Positions 8,829 to 17,390 of a stretch of 64,000 nucleotides of DNA are shown here, piece after piece. Positions within the stretch are counted from its first letter, which is position 1. Every line of letters starts with the position of its first letter. The position numbers were made by a program, and so were the translations under genes. Source of the stretch: Lewinellaceae bacterium. Lineage in GTDB: Bacteria; Bacteroidota; Bacteroidia; Chitinophagales; Saprospiraceae. The notes under the pieces are model-generated. The model was not told where the DNA came from. It saw nothing but the letters and a program-made list of their open reading frames with translations, and ran no database searches. The stretch spans positions 124,001-188,000 of the forward strand of contig JACJYA010000002.1 of the NCBI GenBank assembly GCA_020636315.1, given 5' to 3'.

Positions 8829-10703
8829 TCACCACTTTCCCCCTGCCAGTTCCATAGCAGGCAGCATGGGAGCGTTCTTTTCCTGATAGGGCTCCAGGTC
8901 TTTAAGAATGGTATCGAGCAGGCGGATGGCGTTGTGGATGTACTCCCCCTTATTGAGCATAACGCATTCGGCCCGCTGGGCCATTGCCGCATCGGTAATT
9001 TCGGCCCGGGAAGGAATACCCCGCTTTGCCATATTCTCCAGCACCTGAGTGGCCCAGATATCCGGGATATGGGCCGACTGGCACAGGGAAAGGATCTCCT
9101 CCTGCACCCTGCCAATGTTTTCCCAACCGGCCTCAATGGCCAGGTCACCCCGGGCGATCATCACGCCGACCGGGTGCATGCGCATGGCCTCCAGCAGGAT
9201 TTCCAGCAGGTTGTTGAAACCGCTTTTGGTCTCGATCTTCAGGATAATGCCCAGTTTATCGGTAGCCTTCAGTTTCTCCAGTTCCTCTATCAACTGGCGG
9301 ACGTCAAGTACCGAATTTACAAAAGAGACGTTCACTACATCGGCATACGCTGCGATAAAGCGGAGGTCCTGGATATCTTTATCGGTCAGGCCCCGGATTG
9401 ACAGCTTGCTATCCGGCAGGTTTACCCCTTTGTCAGCGGCCAGTTTACCGCCTCCTTCTTTGGTGTGCATCACTTCCACCCACATTTCTTCCGGTGATAC
9501 CTTCTGGATCACGCCTCTGATCATTCCATCGTCAAAGAGGATGGGGTCGCCGGGCGCCACCTGTTCAAAGACTTCCTCAGAGGTACAGGATACATGAGCC
9601 TCCTTTAGTATCATACCCCTTTCGTCGTATTCTGCCGGTTCGCCAGGTTCCGGCGAACGATGTATCAGAAGCATATCCCCCCGCTTCAGCAACAGGGGGG
9701 CCTCTACGGCGGGCAGTTCGCCGATCATGAGGGGCCGCGAGCGTTTATCCTTATCCGTATATAAGAACATGCCGGTTTCCAGGTAAGTCGTCCGGTATAA
9801 CTCTCCAATACACCCATCTTCCAGCACTTCAGTAATAAGCAATTCCCGTTTTTTCCGGCGGGCATCCCGAAAATACAGCCGGTCGCCGGGCTTCAGGGTT
9901 TTGAGCGCTGCACTGGACACCGGCACATGAGCCAGTTCAAGGCTGAGGTGAGGAGCAGGCCCCACCCATACTTCTATGGGCTGCGCGATGCGCCCCCTGA
10001 CGTCTTTCTGGGGGCGGTATTTGCGCACCTTGGGGCCCGGTTTGAGTTCGCCGGTCCGGATCTTGGGGCCGCCCAGGTCCATAGCCACCCGGCAGGTGCG
10101 CTTTAGTTTCCTGGAAGCCTTGCGTACATGGTCGATCATCTTCTTCCATTGTTCAGGGCCATCGTGCGCACAGTTGATGCGGGCACAGTTCATCCCCTCC
10201 GCCACCATCTGCCGGACCATTTTATAATCATCAGCCGCTTCACTGGGCAGGGTCACCATGATGCGGGTGCGCCGGCCCTTGGCCCGGAACCCCAGCAGCG
10301 CCTTGGCATTGGCCCGGGCCAGCCGGTTGCCCTCCTTGATCGACAGGCCCGCCGGCTGAATATGGATGGGCTCCTCTTTTAAGAAAGCCGTCAGGACCGA
10401 ACGGGTAATATAAAGGCTGGAAAGCGTATGGCTCTCCGCCTTGGCCAGGCGGGATATGCCCATCCAGCCCAGGCGCTTTTGCAGGTCCCGGATGTCATCG
10501 CTGCGCATGGCCCGGTAATAGACCAGGTTGCGCGCCGATTGCAGGAAATCCGGATGAACACGCTCCAACTGTTCTTTGTACTGCTTCTCCACTTCCATAG
10601 CCTTGGCTATTATCACTTCTACCTGGCGGAGCATGTCTTTGATATTCTCTTTTTTCCAGGGCATAACAGGTATTTTGCGGTTTTTCAGATATTTGCGGAG
10701 CAT
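8829..10703 (-). CDS. Pyruvate-kinase-like protein with N-terminal extension and no C-terminal domain
   Basis: A 624-residue protein. About 130 N-terminal residues are helical and unlike pyruvate kinase. The rest carries pyruvate kinase barrel motifs: IMVTLPSEA with NCARINCAHD (strands 1-2), MDLGGPKIRTGEL, an enlarged B-domain region (about 240-420), ILKIETKSG (the KIE lysine region) and MIARGDLAIE (metal/substrate loop). The protein ends soon after ATQVLENM...PSRAEITDAA, so the C-terminal allosteric domain is missing. Such long forms occur in Bacteroidota and other lineages beside a normal pyk. It may be a true pyruvate kinase or a paralog with changed substrate. The HD gene lies 53 bases upstream on the same strand, probably co-transcribed. 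Confidence 0.75.
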   Translation of the reverse strand: MLRKYLKNRKIPVMPWKKENIKDMLRQVEVIIAKAMEVEKQYKEQLERVHPDFLQSARNLVYYRAMRSDDIRDLQKRLGWMGISRLAKAESHTLSSLYITRSVLTAFLKEEPIHIQPAGLSIKEGNRLARANAKALLGFRAKGRRTRIMVTLPSEAADDYKMVRQMVAEGMNCARINCAHDGPEQWKKMIDHVRKASRKLKRTCRVAMDLGGPKIRTGELKPGPKVRKYRPQKDVRGRIAQPIEVWVGPAPHLSLELAHVPVSSAALKTLKPGDRLYFRDARRKKRELLITEVLEDGCIGELYRTTYLETGMFLYTDKDKRSRPLMIGELPAVEAPLLLKRGDMLLIHRSPEPGEPAEYDERGMILKEAHVSCTSEEVFEQVAPGDPILFDDGMIRGVIQKVSPEEMWVEVMHTKEGGGKLAADKGVNLPDSKLSIRGLTDKDIQDLRFIAAYADVVNVSFVNSVLDVRQLIEELEKLKATDKLGIILKIETKSGFNNLLEILLEAMRMHPVGVMIARGDLAIEAGWENIGRVQEEILSLCQSAHIPDIWATQVLENMAKRGIPSRAEITDAAMAQRAECVMLNKGEYIHNAIRLLDTILKDLEPYQEKNAPMLPAMELAGGKW

Positions 10704-10756
10704 GGGAAAATCAGCCTAATATTACCGCTAATCTTCAACGCATACACTGAGCAAAA

Positions 10757-11323
10757 TCATTTCTTTACATTTTTTCGCATCTCCTCCAGGCGTTGCCGGG
10801 CCCAGGCTGCCGTTTCATCAAACCAGGCATCCAGCCGGGGGTTGGCACCGCGAATTCGGGAAACCACCTGAATGCTGTTGTCCAGATAGTTCTCTTTTTT
10901 CTCCAAGGGCCAGTCCAGCGGATAGGACAGGATATCCCGGATGTTGGTCGCCTTATCGACGATGCGTATCTTTCGGGCTTTTTCGCTGAGTTGCCGGGCT
11001 TTCTCCACCTGAAGCCATTTGCGTTCCATGTAAGGGATGCTCATGTCATCGGTAAGTTCCAGAACGATATCGGCCGCCTCCCGGCCGAAGTGCCGGGCCA
11101 GTTCTTCATGCGTAGCATCCGTATCTTCCAGCACATCGTGCAGGACGGCGGCCAGGAGCAGTGCCTCGTCGCGCTCTCCCCCGATCCGGATGAGAGCTTC
11201 CGTTACTTTCAGCAGGTGGTTCATATACGGAAGCTTGTCATAACCGGCGCGCCGCTGATACTGGTGTTTCATCGCTGCATAAACAGCGGCATCCATCACC
11301 TTTGCCAATAGGTCGTTTGGCAT
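10757..11323 (-). CDS. HD-domain hydrolase, MESH1/SpoT-hydrolase-like
   Basis: A 188-residue single-domain protein. The metal-binding HD pattern is complete: H20 (MKHQYQRR), H36 (YMNHLLKV), H62-D63 (LHDVLEDT with E66/D67) and a later IVDKATNIRD aspartate. The order and wording match the small alarmone hydrolase (MESH1) version of the RelA/SpoT HD domain. No synthetase, TGS or ACT domain is present. Expected activity: hydrolysis of (p)ppGpp or a related pyrophosphorylated nucleotide in the cytoplasm. Placement just upstream of a pyruvate-kinase-like gene hints at a link between alarmone or nucleotide turnover and central metabolism; that is inference. Confidence 0.75.
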   Translation of the reverse strand: MPNDLLAKVMDAAVYAAMKHQYQRRAGYDKLPYMNHLLKVTEALIRIGGERDEALLLAAVLHDVLEDTDATHEELARHFGREAADIVLELTDDMSIPYMERKWLQVEKARQLSEKARKIRIVDKATNIRDILSYPLDWPLEKKENYLDNSIQVVSRIRGANPRLDAWFDETAAWARQRLEEMRKNVKK

Positions 11324-11644
11324 GATCCTCTTTTTTTTCCTGTTACTGTAGCCTGTGGTTTATTTTCGGGAGGGAAAAGTGCCGGAAATCATTCACCGGC
11401 AAGGAGCGTTTTCCACTCCTTGTGAATGTGAGCAGTGAACGGGGCTTTCAGTTTCCACCCCGCCTGTAAATGTAAAGAAATTTTAATTTCCGGGGCTTTC
11501 CACTCAAAAGAAACCACCAGATGCTAATAAAAAATAACAGGATGGCGGTGAAATGCCCGGAGATGGGAACTCTTAAACCGCAAAATGGGTATATATGGCC
11601 GTAATAATAACGAAAGCTCTACACCACCCCTAACCCGGCTAACC
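11324..11644. other. Divergent intergenic region with a strong inverted repeat
   Basis: The gap separates the divergent HD and MATE genes. Around 11390-11428, CATTCAC pairs with GTGAATG and, inside it, AAGGAG pairs with CTCCTT. It may be an operator or RNA hairpin for either gene. I see no further gene. Confidence 0.45.
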
Positions 11645-13030
11645 ATGAGTAAGATCCTCGACACCTTTGCCGAAGCCCTGAACGGCAAGGAGAAAAAATA
11701 CACTTCCGGAAGCATTAACCGGGCCATCGTACTGCTTTCCATCCCCATGATCCTGGAAATGGTTATGGAATCTCTTTTTGCGGTGGCCGACGTTTTCTTT
11801 GTCTCAAGAGTAAGCGTTGATGCCGTAGCCACGGTAGGCCTTACCGAGTCGGTAGTCACTCTTGTTTACGCCATCGCCGTGGGTATGAGTATGGCGGCCA
11901 CAGCAATGGTCGCCCGGCGGGTAGGTGAAGAAAAACCCGAACAGGCAGCCGTGGCCGCCGCTCAATCTATGCTGATCGGCCTGGGCATTTCCGTGGCTAC
12001 GGGCATTCCCGGGATCATTTTCGCCGAAGACATCCTCCGGCTGATGGGAGGTTCGGAAGAACTGATCGCCAACGGTGTAGGCTATACCCGGATACTGCTG
12101 GGCTCGAACGTAGTCATCATGCTCCTCTTCCTGCTCAACGGTATCTTCCGGGGAGCCGGGGATGCCGCCATCGCCATGCGGTCTCTCTGGCTGGCGAACC
12201 TCATCAACATCGCCCTCGACCCGCTCTTCATCTTCGGCCTGGGGCCTTTCCCGGAAATGGGGGTTCAGGGCGCCGCCATGGCAACTTTCATCGGGCGGGG
12301 CGCCGGCGTATTGTACCAGTTGTACATCCTGTTCGGAAAATCAGGCGTCATACAGTTGCGGTGGGAACATTTTCAGGTGCACCTCCGCATCATTCGGAAA
12401 CTGGGTAAAGTAGCCTCCACCGGAGCCGGGCAGTTCCTGATCGGTTCGGCCAGCTGGATCTTCCTGATGCGGATCATCGCCCATTTCGGCAGTGAAGCCG
12501 TGGCAGGCTACACCATCGCCATTCGGCTCATCATATTCACCATACTGCCCTCGTGGGGGCTGGCCAACGCCGCCGCTACCCTGGTGGGGCAGAACCTCGG
12601 CGCCGGCAAACCGGAACGGGCGGAAAAGTCCGTCTGGCAGTCCGCTTTCTACAATATGCTTTTCCTGCTGTCCGTCTCCATTATCTATTTCCTGTTCGCC
12701 AACCCCATCCTGGGGCTGTTCAACGGCGAGCCGGCCGTGCTGGAGGCCGGAGTGCTCAGCCTGCGCATCATTTGCGCCGGCTACGTGTTCTTCGCCTACG
12801 GCATGGTCATCAGCCAGGCCTTCAACGGCGCCGGCGATACCCGCACCCCGACTATCATCAACCTGTTCTGCTTCTGGATGCTGGAAATACCCGTCGCCTA
12901 TTTCCTGTCCATAAAAATGGAATGGGGGCTGGCCGGCGTCTGCTGGGCCATAGCGGGGAGCGAGACCGTACTGGCCATCATCTCCATCCTGGTGTTTCGG
13001 ATGGGGTGGTGGAAGACAGTGGAAATATAG
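11645..13030 (+). CDS. MATE family multidrug/metabolite exporter
   Basis: With the start at 11645 (MSKILDTFAEALNG) the protein has 461 residues and 12 predicted membrane segments in two homologous halves, the length expected for MATE (NorM/DinF) Na+- or H+-coupled antiporters. Typical features are the opening IVLLSIPMILEMVMESLFAVADVFFVSRV and the GAGDTRTPTIINLFCFWM stretch in the second half (residues listed as separate motifs). An in-frame ATG at 11585 would add 20 residues of non-membrane character and seems less likely. It converges on the nucleotidyltransferase gene at 13058. Confidence 0.88.
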   Translation: MSKILDTFAEALNGKEKKYTSGSINRAIVLLSIPMILEMVMESLFAVADVFFVSRVSVDAVATVGLTESVVTLVYAIAVGMSMAATAMVARRVGEEKPEQAAVAAAQSMLIGLGISVATGIPGIIFAEDILRLMGGSEELIANGVGYTRILLGSNVVIMLLFLLNGIFRGAGDAAIAMRSLWLANLINIALDPLFIFGLGPFPEMGVQGAAMATFIGRGAGVLYQLYILFGKSGVIQLRWEHFQVHLRIIRKLGKVASTGAGQFLIGSASWIFLMRIIAHFGSEAVAGYTIAIRLIIFTILPSWGLANAAATLVGQNLGAGKPERAEKSVWQSAFYNMLFLLSVSIIYFLFANPILGLFNGEPAVLEAGVLSLRIICAGYVFFAYGMVISQAFNGAGDTRTPTIINLFCFWMLEIPVAYFLSIKMEWGLAGVCWAIAGSETVLAIISILVFRMGWWKTVEI

Positions 13031-13057
13031 GGGCTGAGAGAGAAAAAAAGCGGTGGA

Positions 13058-13912
13058 TCAGGAACTGCTGGGAATGTTGATGTATTTCACCACCTTTCCG
13101 GCCAGCTGTTCCGGGTATTGGTAACCAAGGTGTTGCCCAACTTCTCTGGCGGCCTCTTCAAATAAGGTAATAAGTGCATCCAGGGCCCGCCAGTTTTCTG
13201 CAGTGCCTGAGCCGGAGTAGGTTTTTTCAAGCTGGGCATATTTCTCCCTATCCAGCCAGTGCTTGATCCTTTTTCCCCGGTATTGGGTATCGTATTGCCA
13301 GTTGTGTTTTGACTGAGCATACCATTCCAGCATTTTCAGCAGCGTTTCTTCTCTCAGTACCCATTCACTGTATTTGGCCAGCCACAACTCCTGCCTTTTC
13401 AGGTTTTTTGCGATGTAAGTGAGTTCCCAGAAAAATTCATTGATGACAGCCTGGTATTCTTCTTCGGTTGGCGGCTTTTTTTCCGGAGCATTCTGGCTCA
13501 GCGTTTCGAGTGTTTTTCCCATGCCGTCTTTGTCCGCAATTATCTCGTATCCGGCTTGTATCCAGCCCGGGATTTGGCTGCGCTCAATAATTCCCTGCAG
13601 GGCCTCCATATCAAAGATCGCGAAATCGATCTTGGCGCCATCTTCATAAAGGATGAGGCGGGTGGGATATTCTTCGTTTCCGAGTTCACTTCTTTCGTTC
13701 AGTTGCACCAGAATGGTTCCAAACCGGGCCTTCCATTCTTCCTCCCGGCTGAGCAGCGTTGAAATGTCCTTCACGAAAAGGGTAATGTCGTAATCCGAAA
13801 ACTCGTCAACCCTTCCTTTTTTGCCCGCGCGCGAGCCGGCCAGGAGTGCCAGGCGAATATTCTCCTCCTTTTCAATCCAGGCGCCTGTTTTTTTCAATAC
13901 CTGATCTTCCAT
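13058..13912 (-). CDS. Aminoglycoside 6-adenylyltransferase-like protein (AadE/AadK family)
   Basis: A 284-residue protein with the nucleotidyltransferase core at the N-terminus: LLAGSRAGKKGRVDEFSDYDITLFV gives the GSRA and SDxD metal-binding motif, with a third acidic strand at KIDFAIFD. The helical C-terminal half (LKRQELWLAKYSEW, LLKMLEWYAQSKHNW) is characteristic of streptomycin 6-adenylyltransferases (ANT(6), PF04439). In environmental Bacteroidota these are chromosomal paralogs of uncertain substrate, so resistance should not be assumed. It lies 15 bases downstream of the ABC permease gene. Confidence 0.8.
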   Translation of the reverse strand: MEDQVLKKTGAWIEKEENIRLALLAGSRAGKKGRVDEFSDYDITLFVKDISTLLSREEEWKARFGTILVQLNERSELGNEEYPTRLILYEDGAKIDFAIFDMEALQGIIERSQIPGWIQAGYEIIADKDGMGKTLETLSQNAPEKKPPTEEEYQAVINEFFWELTYIAKNLKRQELWLAKYSEWVLREETLLKMLEWYAQSKHNWQYDTQYRGKRIKHWLDREKYAQLEKTYSGSGTAENWRALDALITLFEEAAREVGQHLGYQYPEQLAGKVVKYINIPSSS

Positions 13913-13927
13913 AATGGAAACGAGCTT

Positions 13928-15250
13928 TCAATCCCGGTAAAACATCCACTTCCCCAACTCCTTCAGCGTCACCTTCTTGCCGTACATCAGAATGCCCACC
14001 CGGTAGATGCGGCCGGACAGCCAGACGAAGAAGACAGACGATGCCGCCAGCACCACTACTGAAAGCACTACTTCCCAAACCGGCGGAGAGAAGGCCAGCC
14101 GTGCCGGCATGACGATGGGCGAGAACAAGGGGAAGATTGACGACCACACCGCCAGGCTGGAATTGGGCGCCTGAATGGCCACGATCATGATGTAAAAGGC
14201 GATGACCACCGGGATGGTGATGGGAATGGTTAGAGACTGGCCCTCCCCCAGGTCATCACCCATGGCGGAGCCGACGGCGGCAAAAAGGGAGGAATAGAGG
14301 AAAAAACCGCCCAGAAAGAAAAAGATGAACAAAGGTAAAATGCTCCACCAGTTGAGGCTGTTGAACTCCTCGATGGCAAGGGCCAGCATGGCCTCGGCAT
14401 CCTCGGGGTTGATCTCAGCAGCAGCTGATGACTGCGCCATGTCCATCTGAGTATTGGAATCGAACCCGAAAACAAGGCTGGTGATCAGCACAATAGTGGG
14501 AATGAGGATCGCCCAGATGGCCACCTGCGTCAGGCCTACTGCGCCCACTCCGATGATCTTGCCCAGCATCAGCTGGAAGGGCCGCACTGAGGAGATCATT
14601 ACCTCTACGATGCGGTTGGTTTTCTCCTCCATCACACTGCGCATTACCATCATCCCGTAAATAAAGACCACGATGTACATTACGATTCCCATCAGCCCGC
14701 CGATGCCGGCAGCGATGGCGCCGGTGAGCTTGCTGGCATCCTGGCCGCCTTCATCAATGGGCTCCGGCTCGAGGGCCACTTTGGTGTCCAGGGCTTCCAG
14801 CTGGGCGGGATCCAGCTCAAGAGCAGCGATCTTGTAGTCTTTCACCCCTTCCCGCACCCGCTCCCGGATGAGCGATTCGATGTCGAGAGTCGGTTGTTTG
14901 TTGGAATAATAATATACCGTGTAATTCCTGGCCATCAGGTCTTTCACCCGGGGAATAACGAGGATGCCGTCATAGTCGAAGTCATGAAAGTTATCCCGTA
15001 GCACATCCAGCTCCACATCGACGAACTTGAAGTAGAGGTTTTTCTCATCCTTGATGCTCTTTTTCAGCACATTGCCCTCATCGATGATCGCGATCCTCCG
15101 GGTATCGTCACTCTCGTACTGGAAGATCAGGCCAACCACTACGAAAAAGACGGCGAAGGCCAGCGGGGTCAACAGAGTGGCAATGATAAAAGACCTCCGC
15201 CTGACGCGCGTCAGGTATTCCCGTTTGATGATGAGCCAGAGTTTGTCCAT
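13928..15250 (-). CDS. ABC-2 type permease (NatB-like)
   Basis: The start at 15250 (MDKLWLIIKREYLTRVRRR) gives 440 residues and the usual cytoplasmic N-terminus of ABC-2 permeases; upstream in-frame sequence belongs to a GTGTAAAG repeat. One membrane helix, a large extracytoplasmic domain (about residues 45-170) and then five or so helices from about 185 to 410 match NatB/YhaP-type exporters. It pairs with the ATPase gene at 15346. The complex probably exports a small ion, lipid or peptide; NatAB of Bacillus exports Na+. The two genes are separated by an inverted repeat. Confidence 0.85.
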   Translation of the reverse strand: MDKLWLIIKREYLTRVRRRSFIIATLLTPLAFAVFFVVVGLIFQYESDDTRRIAIIDEGNVLKKSIKDEKNLYFKFVDVELDVLRDNFHDFDYDGILVIPRVKDLMARNYTVYYYSNKQPTLDIESLIRERVREGVKDYKIAALELDPAQLEALDTKVALEPEPIDEGGQDASKLTGAIAAGIGGLMGIVMYIVVFIYGMMVMRSVMEEKTNRIVEVMISSVRPFQLMLGKIIGVGAVGLTQVAIWAILIPTIVLITSLVFGFDSNTQMDMAQSSAAAEINPEDAEAMLALAIEEFNSLNWWSILPLFIFFFLGGFFLYSSLFAAVGSAMGDDLGEGQSLTIPITIPVVIAFYIMIVAIQAPNSSLAVWSSIFPLFSPIVMPARLAFSPPVWEVVLSVVVLAASSVFFVWLSGRIYRVGILMYGKKVTLKELGKWMFYRD

Positions 15251-15283
15251 GAATGTTTGGTTGTATAAAAGTGTATGTGTGTA

Positions 15284-15334
15284 AAAGTGTAAAGGTACGG
15301 GCGGCAATTTTACACCTACTCACCTTTACACTTT
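15284..15334. repeat. Inverted repeat of the GTGTAAAGG family between natA- and natB-like genes
   Basis: AAAGTGTAAAGGT (15284-15296) is perfectly inverted at 15322-15334 around a 25-nt loop. It sits between two genes that must be expressed together. Without a T-run it is unlikely to be a strong terminator; it could tune the ATPase/permease ratio or mRNA stability. Related sequence occurs at 34664-34705 and 60925-61100. Confidence 0.65.
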
Positions 15335-15345
15335 CACACATTATT

Positions 15346-16245
15346 CTATCCCCTCACCTGCTGGATGAATATCTCATTCAGCGTTGGCAATATCTCGTTG
15401 AAGGCATGGATGAAAACGCCGTGCTGTAAAAGATACTGCAGCAGTTCATTTGACCGGCTTTCCTCCTCCACCTGTATGGTTATGGCATGATCGGACTGCC
15501 CGACAATATCGGCCCGTTCTTCCAGCCCGGCAGGCAGTTCACCTTCATATTCGATGCGAAAGCGGTTTCTTTTAAACTGATTCTTGATGTCTTTCACTCT
15601 TCCCTCCAGCACGTTCCGCCCTTTATTGATCAGCACAATGTTTTCGCAGACTTCTTCCACCTGTTCCATCCGGTGGGTGGAAAAGATGATGCTTACACCC
15701 TGGTTGTGCAGCCCGTGTATCTCATCCTTGATGAGGTTGGTATTGACCGGGTCAAGGCCGGAGAACGGTTCATCGAGAATGAGGAGTTTAGGCTGGTGCA
15801 CGACGGTGGCAATGAACTGTATCTTCTGCTGCATCCCCTTGGAGAGCTCTTCCACTTTTTTATTCCACCAGTCTTCGATCTCAAACTTTTCAAACCAGTG
15901 CCCGATCTGGGCTTTGGCCTGCTCCTTACTCAGGCCTTTCAGGCGGGCCAGGTACAACAGGTGGTCACCGACCTTCATCTTGCGGTACAGGCCGCGTTCT
16001 TCCGGCATATAGCCGATCTGCTCGGGATGGCGGTTGTTGAGCTTCTCTCCATCGAGATAGACAACTCCGGTATCCGCCCTTGTGATGGTGGTTATGATGC
16101 GAATGAGAGAGGTCTTGCCGGCGCCATTGGGGCCCAGAAGCCCGAAAATACTTCCTTTGGGCACCTCAAAGCTCACACCATCGACCGCTACGTTCTTGTC
16201 GTAGGTTTTTACGATATTGTCCAGCGATAAAATGCTTTCGCTCAC
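15346..16245 (-). CDS. ABC transporter ATP-binding subunit (NatA-like)
   Basis: A 299-residue ATPase with Walker A GPNGAGKTS (38-46), signature LSKGMQQKIQ, Walker B LLILDEPFSGLDP and the switch histidine in IIFSTHRMEQVEE. A C-terminal domain of about 80 residues follows, as in NatA and the DrrA class. The MQQK signature and VNTNLIKDEI are typical of the NatA branch. First gene of the pair; the permease follows about 95 bases downstream, and the adenylyltransferase-like gene may be in the same transcript. Confidence 0.9.
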   Translation of the reverse strand: MSESILSLDNIVKTYDKNVAVDGVSFEVPKGSIFGLLGPNGAGKTSLIRIITTITRADTGVVYLDGEKLNNRHPEQIGYMPEERGLYRKMKVGDHLLYLARLKGLSKEQAKAQIGHWFEKFEIEDWWNKKVEELSKGMQQKIQFIATVVHQPKLLILDEPFSGLDPVNTNLIKDEIHGLHNQGVSIIFSTHRMEQVEEVCENIVLINKGRNVLEGRVKDIKNQFKRNRFRIEYEGELPAGLEERADIVGQSDHAITIQVEEESRSNELLQYLLQHGVFIHAFNEILPTLNEIFIQQVRG

Positions 16246-16310
16246 AGGTGATGCTTTTATTGGTTAATTAAGCTGGAACCGAAAATGTTGCCCAAAAGTA
16301 AGAAATAGTA

Positions 16311-16439
16311 GTGGATTCGTAAATGGTGGATCCGTGATTCGGAACCCGGATCCAGGAATACACTATTAAACGAACCAATGCGGCGCCATGAAACCATATA
16401 ACTAACCATGCAACAATATAACCATCCAACCACCAACCC
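16311..16439. repeat. Composite low-complexity intergenic repeat
   Basis: GTGGATTCGTAAATGGTGG and GTGATTCGGAACCCGG words are followed by ACCATATAACTAACC and ATATAACCATCCAACCACC. The same motifs reappear in the gaps at 8452-8828, 46330-46420 and 61000-61100. No coding potential. Confidence 0.5.
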
Positions 16440-17369
16440 ATGAACCATCCCTGGTACGTCATCGCCAACCCCACAGCCGGCAAAGGAATGGTCAGAAAAC
16501 GCTGGCCGGCCCTGCAGCAGCGCATCGCCGGGGTGCTTCCGGTTGGTGAATTTGCTCTTTCGGAATACAAAGGCCATGCCATCGAACTGGCGCAACAGGC
16601 GGTGGAAAAGGGATACCGCAAGATACTTGCCGTCGGCGGCGACGGCACCAACCACGAAGTGGCCAACGGCATCATGATGCAACAGGCCCTCCCCTCCCGG
16701 GAAGTCACCTATGCCCTGCTGCCCATCGGGACAGGTAACGACTGGATCAAAACCCACGGGCTGCCCAGGCCAATGGATAAAGCCCTGGACGTCATCCGCG
16801 CCGGAAAAACGGCCTTCCAGGACATCGGCCTAATCCATTACCACAAAGATGGAAAGCCATTACAACGCTACTTCCTGAATGTAGCCGGCCTTGCTTACGA
16901 TGGTTATATCGGTAAAAAGTCGGAGGAAAGGCGTTATGCAACCCGAAACAAGCTTTTTTATCTGATGCTCGTAGTGAGCTGCCTTTTCGAGTACGAACTG
17001 CGGCGGGCAATCGTTGAAGGAGGCGGACGGCGGATAGAAGGCCGTTTTTACACCATCAACCTGGGGATCTGCCGTTATTCCGGTGGCGGCATGCAACTGG
17101 CGCCCCACGCCATACCCGACGACGGGCAGTTTGCCGTGACAACCGCCGGCGCACTCAGCCGGGCAGGAGTCCTGCTGAACACCTACCGGTTTTATAACGG
17201 CACTATTGCCAGCCATCCCAAAGTGGAGGCTTTCTACGCCAAATCCCTGGAGGTAAAAGCGGCGGAAGGTGAACCTCCAACCCTGCTGGAGGCGGACGGG
17301 GAGTTTCTGGGAGAGACGCCTGCCCGCTTTTCCATTCTCCCCAGCGCTTTGCGGTTTATTATTCCATAG
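16440..17369 (+). CDS. YegS/DgkB-type lipid kinase
   Basis: A 309-residue protein of the diacylglycerol kinase catalytic family. The N-terminal nucleotide-binding half has ANPTAGKG, and the diagnostic GGDGTNHEVANG motif lies near residues 67-78, followed by LPIGTGNDW. The C-terminal beta-sandwich half is of normal length. It should phosphorylate a lipid such as diacylglycerol or a sphingoid base at the inner membrane; Saprospiria make unusual sphingolipids, so a sphingoid substrate is possible but not shown. It converges on the Ser/Thr kinase gene. Confidence 0.88.
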   Translation: MNHPWYVIANPTAGKGMVRKRWPALQQRIAGVLPVGEFALSEYKGHAIELAQQAVEKGYRKILAVGGDGTNHEVANGIMMQQALPSREVTYALLPIGTGNDWIKTHGLPRPMDKALDVIRAGKTAFQDIGLIHYHKDGKPLQRYFLNVAGLAYDGYIGKKSEERRYATRNKLFYLMLVVSCLFEYELRRAIVEGGGRRIEGRFYTINLGICRYSGGGMQLAPHAIPDDGQFAVTTAGALSRAGVLLNTYRFYNGTIASHPKVEAFYAKSLEVKAAEGEPPTLLEADGEFLGETPARFSILPSALRFIIP

Positions 17370-17390
17370 GCCGGGGTGGCGGCCTTTTCC

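Noticed and set aside
11585..11644. 20-residue N-terminal extension of the MATE protein
   Set aside because: The extension is polar, Pro/Ser-rich and not typical; the ATG at 11645 gives the usual short N-terminus.
13058..13912. Clinical aminoglycoside resistance gene
   Set aside because: The family match is good, but the gene sits among housekeeping genes without mobile elements, so a chromosomal paralog of unknown substrate is more likely.
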